Assembly: GCA_020061465.1 (NCBI GenBank)
Contig: JAGUYG010000027.1
Location: forward strand, 21,973-85,972
Length of the DNA: 64,000 nt
Direction of reading: 5' to 3'
Source of the DNA: Ignavibacteriales bacterium
GTDB lineage: Bacteria; Bacteroidota; Ignavibacteria; Ignavibacteriales; Ignavibacteriaceae
Part shown: one piece after another, positions 18,087 through 24,027 of the stretch
Numbering within the stretch: the stretch's first letter is position 1
Layout of the letters: the number at the start of each line of letters is the position of its first letter
The notes under the pieces: generated by a model
The model's database searches: none
Seen by the model: only the letters and a program-made list of their open reading frames with translations
What the model was told of the DNA's origin: nothing
Translations under genes and position numbers: made by a program

Positions 18087-18802
18087 CGGAAAACAATAAT
18101 TCTGTAATATGGATTACCGGAGCTAGTTCCGGCATTGGTAAAGCAGTTTCGAAAGAATTTGCTCGCACCGGTTCTAAAGTTTTTGCCTCTGCAAGACGAG
18201 TGACCGAATTAGAAAGATTAAATTCAGAATTGAAAAAAGAAAATCTTAATATTGAAGTTATGCCATGCAATATGGCTTCTTCTGCAAACGTAGATCAAAC
18301 CGTAAAAAAAATTTTAAGTACAAACTATATAGATTGCCTTGTTAATAACGCAGGCATCACCTCGTTTAAGAAAGCCGAAAATAATTCAATAAATGAGATT
18401 GATGATATAATTCATACAAACCTTCTCGGGTCCATTTATGCTATTAAAAATGTGCTACCGGGTATGATAAAAAAGGGAAGCGGAACAATAATAAATATTA
18501 TGTCTGTTGTAACAAAGAAAGTCTTTACCAATAGCAGTGCATATGCTGCATCAAAGCTCGGTTTGTTAGCTTATACCGAGGTGCTGCGGGAGGAAGTAAG
18601 AAAGCACAATATCAGAGTTATAAATATAATTCCAGGGGCAACTTTTACACCTATGTGGACTTCTGAAGTTAGAAAAGAAAAAGGTGAAAGGATGATGAAT
18701 CCCGAAGATGTAGCTCAGGTAGTTGTTTGGGCGTATCTGCAGCGAGGAACGATGGTTAGTGAAGAAATAGTATTAAGACCGATAACAGGAGATTTAGAAT
18801 AA
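18083..18802 (+). CDS. Short-chain dehydrogenase/reductase, candidate pterin reductase
   Basis: This 239-residue classical SDR has the NAD(P) motif [15 protein letters not shown] (VNNAGITSF), a catalytic Ser region (NIMSVVTKK) and YAASK (Tyr-x3-Lys). Arg residues after the first strand (ASARRVTEL) suggest NADPH preference. It overlaps folE by 4 nt. In this context it could be a sepiapterin-reductase-like enzyme completing tetrahydrobiopterin from 6-pyruvoyl-tetrahydropterin; SDR sequence alone does not prove that. A bidirectional terminator follows. Confidence 0.88.
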   Translation: MTENNNSVIWITGASSGIGKAVSKEFARTGSKVFASARRVTELERLNSELKKENLNIEVMPCNMASSANVDQTVKKILSTNYIDCLVNNAGITSFKKAENNSINEIDDIIHTNLLGSIYAIKNVLPGMIKKGSGTIINIMSVVTKKVFTNSSAYAASKLGLLAYTEVLREEVRKHNIRVINIIPGATFTPMWTSEVRKEKGERMMNPEDVAQVVVWAYLQRGTMVSEEIVLRPITGDLE

Positions 18803-18813
18803 CAGTTGATTTT

Positions 18814-18842
18814 AAAAAAAGCCGGAAGTAATCCGGCTTTTA
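18814..18842. terminator. Bidirectional intrinsic terminator
   Basis: AAAAGCCGG and CCGGCTTTT form a 9-bp stem around the loop AAGTAAT, preceded by an A run and followed by T. It serves the SDR gene (+) and the Spy-like gene (-), which converge here. Confidence 0.85.
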
Positions 18843-18864
18843 TGAAAATAATGGTTTTTATTGT

Positions 18865-19368
18865 TTACCAGCCTCCCCTAAAACCACGTCCATAGCCTTG
18901 TCCAAAACCAAAATCGCATCTACCGCCTTTCCTGCCGAAGCCAAAAGGTTGATCACGCCAAATTTCTTTCTGTTCATCGGTTAATATTTCATAAACGTCC
19001 ATTCTATGGTTTGCGGCAGTTAGAGCAATTTCAGCTTTAATCTTGTTAACTTTTTCTACAGCCGCAGTAACATTCTTTCTATTATAGTCTTTTGAACCTT
19101 TAAGTTCTCTTAGAGCAATCTGACTTTTTTGGAGGTCTGCCCTCAAGTCAACCATTTTAGTTTGATGTTTGGTTCTTAACTCGGCAATTTTATCTTTTTG
19201 TGCGTCGGTCAGATTTAATCGTTCGATAAGAGGAGTTTTATCGAATCCCCAACCCGGACCAATGCCGGGTCCCATACCTATTCTATTTTTTCTGGGTTGT
19301 CCAAAGGCATCTGTTAAACTTAATGATGCTATAACTAAAATGAGAAGAACTACTGATAACTTTTTCAT
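18865..19368 (-). CDS. Spy/CpxP-like periplasmic protein (LTxxQ)
   Basis: This 167-residue protein has a clear signal peptide (MKKLSVVLLILVIASLSLTDAFGQ). The two LTxxQ-type motifs are LTDAQKDKIAELRTKH and ILTDEQKEIW, separated by a long charged helix region, as in Spy, CpxP and ZraP. The tail is Gly/Arg/Phe-rich (FGQGYGRGFRGGW). It is divergent from an ECF sigma operon that carries a second such gene, which suggests a shared envelope-stress response. Chaperone or metal-sensing function is inferred from the family. Confidence 0.85.
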   Translation of the reverse strand: MKKLSVVLLILVIASLSLTDAFGQPRKNRIGMGPGIGPGWGFDKTPLIERLNLTDAQKDKIAELRTKHQTKMVDLRADLQKSQIALRELKGSKDYNRKNVTAAVEKVNKIKAEIALTAANHRMDVYEILTDEQKEIWRDQPFGFGRKGGRCDFGFGQGYGRGFRGGW

Positions 19369-19426
19369 TTTACTGCTCCTTTATTGATTTTTGATTTTGA
19401 CCTTTTGACATGAGGTTGCTAATTTT

Positions 19427-19450
19427 GGTTTAAATATTTTTAATTAAACC
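19427..19450. promoter_or_regulatory. Inverted repeat between the Spy-like gene and the sigma operon
   Basis: GGTTTAA (19427-19433) and TTAAACC (19444-19450) form a perfect 7-bp inverted repeat with a 10-nt spacer. It is central in the divergent intergenic region, so it could be an operator or part of two back-to-back promoters. AT-richness makes chance occurrence possible. Confidence 0.3.
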
Positions 19451-19495
19451 ACATTTGTCCGGCTTTTGTCAAACACTTTGAATAATACGGATATT

Positions 19496-20047
19496 ATGCC
19501 TGAACAGGATAACGATTTTGATCTAATACAAAGGTTCCTTGCCGGAGATGAAGCAGCTTTCAATAAAATTGTTTCTAAGTACCAGCAAAAAATTTATTGG
19601 CATGCACGCAGAATGGTAGGAAATCATATTGATGCCGACGAAATAGTTCAGGAGGTTTTACTTGTTCTTTATAAAAAATTGGCAAGCTTTAAATTTAAGT
19701 CTTCTTTATATACCTGGATTTATAAAATTACCTCTACGCGAAGCTTAAATTTATTACGTCAAAGAAAAGTTAAAGAATTCTTTTCTTTTGAAGATTCGGA
19801 AGACCATGATATTTCAGGCGGGCAGGATATAGTTGCAACACTCGAGTCTAAAGAAAAAATTGAAAAGCTTGAGAGAGTTCTGAAAACACTGCCGGCAAAG
19901 CAGCGCGAAGTATTTATATTAAGACATTTTGATGAACTATCTTATGAGGAAATATCCGCAATTACCGGCAAAAGTGTCGGAGGCTTAAAAGCAAATTATT
20001 TTCATGCATTCAAAAAAATTAATGATCTGATGAATAACAATGACTAA
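19496..20047 (+). CDS. ECF-family RNA polymerase sigma factor
   Basis: The product is about 183 residues from ATG 19496; TTG codons at 19466 and 19478 are alternative starts, and none has a good ribosome site. Region 2 is seen in FNKIVSKYQQKIYWHARRMVGNHIDADEIVQEVLLVLY and the following YTWIYKITSTRSLN; region 4 in LPAKQREVFILRHFDELSYEEISAITGKSVGGLKANYFHA. It overlaps the next gene by 8 nt, the usual sigma/anti-sigma coupling. It probably controls its own operon and the divergent Spy-like gene. Confidence 0.93.
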   Translation: MPEQDNDFDLIQRFLAGDEAAFNKIVSKYQQKIYWHARRMVGNHIDADEIVQEVLLVLYKKLASFKFKSSLYTWIYKITSTRSLNLLRQRKVKEFFSFEDSEDHDISGGQDIVATLESKEKIEKLERVLKTLPAKQREVFILRHFDELSYEEISAITGKSVGGLKANYFHAFKKINDLMNNND

Positions 20048-20645
20048 TCAAGAAAAAATAATACGTTACTTGGACGGCACTTTGGACAGTACCGATATTG
20101 AAGCCGTCAAAGCAGAGATAGAGAAATCCACCGCTTTACGGAAAGAATATGAAAGACTGCTAAGTCTGAAAAAAAGATTAAAGAAGCTTTCCGAAGTAGA
20201 AGCTGATCCGGATTATTTTATTAATCTGCTGCCGAGATTCAGAGAAAGAATTAATCAGAAGAAAAAGAAATCCTTCTTACCTGCTTATGCTTTAGGTACC
20301 GTCCTTACTGCTCTAATTATATTTGCAGCAGTAGTTTTTCTTAATGATTCTGATTCTACACTTAATCTGATTGAAATTTCTGCACAGCTCGAAGATAATG
20401 AACTTGAATCGATTTTAGTTTATTATTCTAATGGCAATACTTATTCGATTGATGATGAGGAGGACGGCTCAGAACTATTTTTAAGTGAATTATTTAACGG
20501 AGACAATAATTCGATTGATATGGAGGCATTAAAAACATTGTCTCTCAAATATGCAATTGATGATGTTCTGGAGGATGTAAGCGATCAGGAAGCTGACTTA
20601 ATTGTAAATGAAATTTCAAACAAAAATATTTTAATGAGTAATTAA
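20040..20645 (+). CDS. Membrane anti-sigma-like protein
   Basis: This 201-residue protein has a cytoplasmic N-terminal helical part (IIRYLDGTLDSTDIEAVKAEIEKSTALRKEY, similar in style to anti-sigma N-termini), one transmembrane helix at about residues 82-101 (AYALGTVLTALIIFAAVVFL) and a strongly acidic outer domain. There is no HxxxCxxC zinc anti-sigma motif. Its position between the ECF sigma and a periplasmic Spy-like gene is the main support for the anti-sigma role. The sigma frame overlaps its start by 8 nt. Confidence 0.7.
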   Translation: MTNQEKIIRYLDGTLDSTDIEAVKAEIEKSTALRKEYERLLSLKKRLKKLSEVEADPDYFINLLPRFRERINQKKKKSFLPAYALGTVLTALIIFAAVVFLNDSDSTLNLIEISAQLEDNELESILVYYSNGNTYSIDDEEDGSELFLSELFNGDNNSIDMEALKTLSLKYAIDDVLEDVSDQEADLIVNEISNKNILMSN

Positions 20646-20646
20646 T

Positions 20647-21120
20647 ATGAAACCGCTAATATATAGTGCTCTTATTCTGTTTCTCCTGCCGGCTCTGGTT
20701 TATGCACAAATGGAACATAGACGATTTGGAGGGGCAGTTGCAAAAATTGAGGAGTTAGAAAAGCTGAAATTAGTAGAAGCTTTAAATCTCGATGAAGAAA
20801 CGACACTAAAATTTTTTTCCAGACGGGCAGAACACAGAGATAGAATGAAAAAACTGCTTCAAAGCTCGGATGACAAACTTGCCGATATGGAGGCTGCATT
20901 AAAACAAAGTTCGCAAAAGAAAGACGAAGAGTTCCAGAAGCTGCTTAAAGAATACTTGTCCATTGAGGAAAAAATTGCCCAAGAACGAACTCAATTTTTA
21001 ACATCACTATCCGATATTCTGCCGAACGAAAAAATTATTACCTTCATTGTATTTGAAAAAAAATTCCGGGAAGAAGTTAGGGAAATATTGATGCGCGAAA
21101 GAGGAAAACGCAGAAGATAA
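20647..21120 (+). CDS. Periplasmic CpxP/CnrX-like helical protein
   Basis: This 157-residue protein has a signal peptide (MKPLIYSALILFLLPALVYAQ) followed by an almost entirely helical, charged region (LKLVEALNLDEETTLKFFSRRAEHRDRMKKLL and on). It resembles the Spy/CpxP/CnrX superfamily in size and composition, but LTxxQ motifs are degenerate (LNLDEE). It begins 1 nt after the anti-sigma gene. It may be a periplasmic stress sensor feeding the membrane anti-sigma protein. Confidence 0.7.
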   Translation: MKPLIYSALILFLLPALVYAQMEHRRFGGAVAKIEELEKLKLVEALNLDEETTLKFFSRRAEHRDRMKKLLQSSDDKLADMEAALKQSSQKKDEEFQKLLKEYLSIEEKIAQERTQFLTSLSDILPNEKIITFIVFEKKFREEVREILMRERGKRRR

Positions 21121-21154
21121 TCCCGACGGCTTGGGGTAATATTTTTCAAATGGG

Positions 21155-21183
21155 TTGATTTTATAAACCTGCCTATATATTTT
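21155..21183 (+). promoter_or_regulatory. Candidate promoter of tRNA-Leu
   Basis: TTGATT (21155-21160), a 17-nt spacer, then TATTTT (21178-21183), placing a start site a few bases before the tRNA at 21197. Fair sigma-70 match in AT-rich DNA. Confidence 0.35.
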
Positions 21184-21196
21184 TACACACAATTTT

Positions 21197-21283
21197 GCGG
21201 AAGTGGTGAAATTGGTATACACGCTATCTTGAGGGGGTAGTGCCAGAATTGGCGTACGGGTTCGAGTCCCGTCTTCCGCACCA
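21197..21283 (+). tRNA. tRNA-Leu (anticodon GAG)
   Basis: The acceptor arm GCGGAAG pairs with CTTCCGC, followed by discriminator A and encoded CCA (21281-21283). The anticodon stem CTATC/GGTAG encloses TTGAGGG, so the anticodon is GAG. A long variable arm (GTGCCAGAATTGGCGTAC) fits a class II leucine tRNA, and the T-loop GGGTTCGAGTCCC is canonical. It lies between the envelope-stress operon and a TPR gene. Confidence 0.97.
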
Positions 21284-21323
21284 TTTTTTTAACCAATCAT
21301 AAATTAAAAAAAGGAAGATACTG

Positions 21324-22088
21324 ATGAAATTAATATCAAGCGTCTCATTTTACCTGCTCTTCATGCTCTTTATGGTTAATGCGTCTTTTGCTCAGGATAT
21401 GAATCCGGAAGCGGGAAAGTTGTATAATGAGGGAAATAAACAACTGAAAGCCGGTAACTTTGAGGGAGCCATTGATAACTACAATAAGGCGCTCAAAATT
21501 GAAGAAGACTATAGAATTTATTATCAGAGAGGAGTTGCGCTAAAGAAAGCCGGTAAGCTTGAAGATTCAAAAGATTCATACGAAGCTTGTGTAAAATTGA
21601 ATCCCGACTTCGAAGCAGGTTATAATGCGCTTGGCGGCGCCTATTTTTCGATGGGAAAATATACGGACGCAATTAATAATTTTGAGAAAGTGCTTCAAAC
21701 AAGCAAGAATAACAACATCAAAGCTACCGTTAAAAAGAACCTTTCGCTCGCTTATGCCAAATTAGGTAATGAAGCAATTGCAAACGGAAATTCGAAGCAA
21801 GCTATTGAATATCTTAATAAAGCCGTTGAAAATAACAATTACGATGCAGCATATCTTTCATTAGCTAAGCTTTACTCGGAATTAGGCGAAGATGATAAAT
21901 GTCTTCAAGCTGCCGAAAATGCTCTTAAGTATAGAACCGGTATTAGTAAAGGCGGTCCTTATTATTACATGGGCGTTGCTTATAAGCATAAAGGCGATAG
22001 TGCTAAAGCAAAAGAAATGTTTAACCAGGCTAAGGCAGACGCCACTTACAGAAAATTAGTTGAATACGAATTGAGCCTCTTAAAGTAA
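21324..22088 (+). CDS. Secreted tetratricopeptide-repeat protein
   Basis: This 254-residue protein has a signal peptide (MKLISSVSFYLLFMLFMVNASFAQ). Five or so TPR units follow, for example LYNEGNKQLKAGNFEGAIDNY, YYQRGVALKKAGKLEDSKDSY and YYYMGVAYKHKGDSAKAKEMF. It is probably a periplasmic scaffold with unknown partners. The gene ends in a good intrinsic terminator, so it is likely monocistronic. Confidence 0.88.
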   Translation: MKLISSVSFYLLFMLFMVNASFAQDMNPEAGKLYNEGNKQLKAGNFEGAIDNYNKALKIEEDYRIYYQRGVALKKAGKLEDSKDSYEACVKLNPDFEAGYNALGGAYFSMGKYTDAINNFEKVLQTSKNNNIKATVKKNLSLAYAKLGNEAIANGNSKQAIEYLNKAVENNNYDAAYLSLAKLYSELGEDDKCLQAAENALKYRTGISKGGPYYYMGVAYKHKGDSAKAKEMFNQAKADATYRKLVEYELSLLK

Positions 22089-22108
22089 TCTTAATATTCT
22101 TCATGTGA

Positions 22109-22131
22109 ACCCCCGCTATGCGGGGTTTTTT
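22109..22131 (+). terminator. Intrinsic terminator after the TPR gene
   Basis: CCCCGC-TAT-GCGGGG with flanking AA/TT pairs and a T6 tail. An ATG at 22118 lies in its loop and stem, which argues against using that codon as the next gene's start. Confidence 0.9.
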
Positions 22132-22177
22132 ATATCTGCACGTGATTTATCATACAAAATGTATTGAAGGAAATAAA

Positions 22178-22837
22178 TTGACGTATCAGCAATTGGAAAA
22201 AATTTCCAGCCAATCCTTTGGGGAAATTAAACTTTTAGCTTTAATCTCATCTGCCGCAGCTTTAAGAAGAGAGAAAGATCTTAACAAGGCGTTAAGCTTT
22301 TACAAGAATAAAAATTTTAGTGGTAAAAAAGCTTACGAGGCATTGCTTCAAACATATCTTTTCGCAGGATTTCCTTCCGCACTTTATTCATTAAAAATTT
22401 TATCGGGCTATTTTCGACTTGATGAAAAAATCAAAAGTAAATCTAAAGATAACGAGTTTAATATCGTCGGTGTTCGAAATTGCAAAAAAATATACGGAGC
22501 AAAATTCAACAAGCTGATAAAAAACGTAACTGAGTTCTCCCCGGATTTGGCAGATTGGTTGCTCACCGAAGGATATGGTAAGGTGTTGAGCAGAAAGGGA
22601 CTTTCATTAAAGCATCGAGAACTTTTAACCATCTCAATACTTACTTCGCTTAAATATGATGCTCAGCTTTATTCACACATTAATGGTGCTGTCCGTTTAA
22701 AGATAAACATGGAGGACATTGAGCAAACAATTCAAAACCTCACAGTATTTAACAAACCCGATATTGTTAATTTCGGAATGAAAGTATTTAGCCGGTATAT
22801 TAGTCAAAACGATAAACAAAAAATCCAACTGATATAA
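22178..22837 (+). CDS. Carboxymuconolactone decarboxylase (CMD)-like protein
   Basis: The start is TTG 22178, chosen because GAAGGAAA lies just upstream and because an in-frame ATG at 22118 is inside the preceding terminator. The 219-residue protein has a C-terminal CMD/AhpD-like domain (GKVLSRKGLSLKHRELLTIS, then YSHINGAVRLKINMEDIEQT). At the CxxC positions of AhpD it has Tyr and Gln, so it is not a thiol peroxidase. The N-terminal half may be a second degenerate CMD unit (KAYEALLQTYLFAGFPSAL). Function unknown. Confidence 0.75.
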   Translation: MTYQQLEKISSQSFGEIKLLALISSAAALRREKDLNKALSFYKNKNFSGKKAYEALLQTYLFAGFPSALYSLKILSGYFRLDEKIKSKSKDNEFNIVGVRNCKKIYGAKFNKLIKNVTEFSPDLADWLLTEGYGKVLSRKGLSLKHRELLTISILTSLKYDAQLYSHINGAVRLKINMEDIEQTIQNLTVFNKPDIVNFGMKVFSRYISQNDKQKIQLI

Positions 22838-22852
22838 GTAACGGCTTATAAG

Positions 22853-23105
22853 TTATGTTACGCAAAATTTAGAAAAAATTAGTTTAAGTCTGTTCCTCAG
22901 CTATGAGAGCTGTAATGTTTTATGGTTGTAAAGACGGGGCATCCCGACCAAAGGTTCTTTAGGAAAAGCATTCGGGACAAGTTACCCCGTCCCTACGCTC
23001 GTAATTTCAAATAAATTCGTATAAATCGAATTGACGAATTCGGATAACTCTGTTACAATACAAAATCATCAATTGGTCGTGCAGTTCATTTTTTGCGTAA
23101 CATAA
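22853..23105. repeat. 253-bp MITE-like element with 15-bp perfect terminal inverted repeats
   Basis: TTATGTTACGCAAAA (22853-22867) is the exact reverse complement of 23091-23105. Inside is a nested hairpin: GACGGGG (22933-22939) with CCCCGTC (22985-22991), and TCCCGA with TCGGGA. CTACGCTC follows, as it follows the hairpin at 2.9 kb. There is no coding capacity. It accounts for most of the 342-nt gap between the CMD-like gene and the DUF92 gene. Confidence 0.7.
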
Positions 23106-23121
23106 GTAATAAGTTATTACC

Positions 23122-23151
23122 TTGACATAATGAAACTCAATCAGATATATT
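23122..23151 (+). promoter_or_regulatory. Candidate sigma-70 promoter for the 23-32 kb gene run
   Basis: TTGACA (23122-23127), an 18-nt spacer, TATATT (23146-23151). It lies 29 nt before the TTG start of the DUF92 gene and just outside the right end of the MITE-like element. Confidence 0.45.
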
Positions 23152-23179
23152 TAACATAAAAATATTACTAAATAATCAT

Positions 23180-24027
23180 TTGATTATTAGCAATTACCAT
23201 TCAGTATTGGATTCGCTTCAAGGAGTAATAACTCACCGGTTTTCTTTTGCATTTCTGCTTGCATCTCTTATTGCTGTCTTCTCTCTATTCATAAAGGCAC
23301 TTACAAAACGCGGTGCAGCAGCAACTTTTATTTTCGCAATAATAATTTTTGGTTTTGGTGGCTGGAAGTGGACAATTCCGATTGTTACTTTTTTTCTTTC
23401 ATCAAGCTTGCTTACAAGAATACGAATGTTAAAGAATAAAGATGTTGAAACTTATTTCGAAAAAACCGGAGCCAGAGATGAATACCAGGTAATTGCGAAC
23501 GGTGGTGTTTGTTTTCTGCTTGTTATAATAAACGAATTTTTTCCTTCCGAACTTTTTTATTTAATGTTGTCTCAACTTTAGCAGTGGTTTGTGCGGATAC
23601 ATGGGCAACCGAGATTGGAACGATGGGAAAATTTAAAACCATAGACGTACTTTCATTACATCGGGTGGAACAAGGAACTTCCGGCGGAGTATCATTAGCC
23701 GGTTGTACCGGAACTATTCTTGGTGCTGCGGTAATTTCTTTTTCAGCGTTATATTGGATTACATTTAATCATTTATCATTCATACTTTTAATATTGATTG
23801 CAGGATTTGCCGGCAGCATTCTCGACAGCGTTTTAGGGACATCAATACAAACTCAATTTAGATGCAATGTTTGTAAAAAAAATGTTGAAGCAAAAATTCA
23901 TTGCGGTAACCTTACAACAAAAATAAAAGGCATCAAATGGATAAGTAATGATGCTGTAAATTTCGCAGCGTCGCTCTGCGGTGCTATATTTGGAATAATC
24001 ATTTTTGAAATTTTGAGTTTTAAATGA
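23180..24027 (+). pseudogene. DUF92/TIGR00297 membrane protein interrupted by a frameshift
   Basis: Two overlapping frames together give one DUF92 integral membrane protein (phytol-phosphate-kinase-like family). Frame one (23180-23581, TTG start) supplies KRGAAATFIFAIIIFGFGGW and GARDEYQVIANGGV. Frame two (to 24027) supplies STLAVVCADTWATEIGT, EQGTSGGVSLAG and DSVLGTSIQTQFRC. The switch maps best to the T6 run at 23553-23558: one more T would restore SELFLFNVVSTLAV. It could be a real inactivation, slippage-based expression or a sequencing error. The stop overlaps the next gene by 4 nt. Confidence 0.82.
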
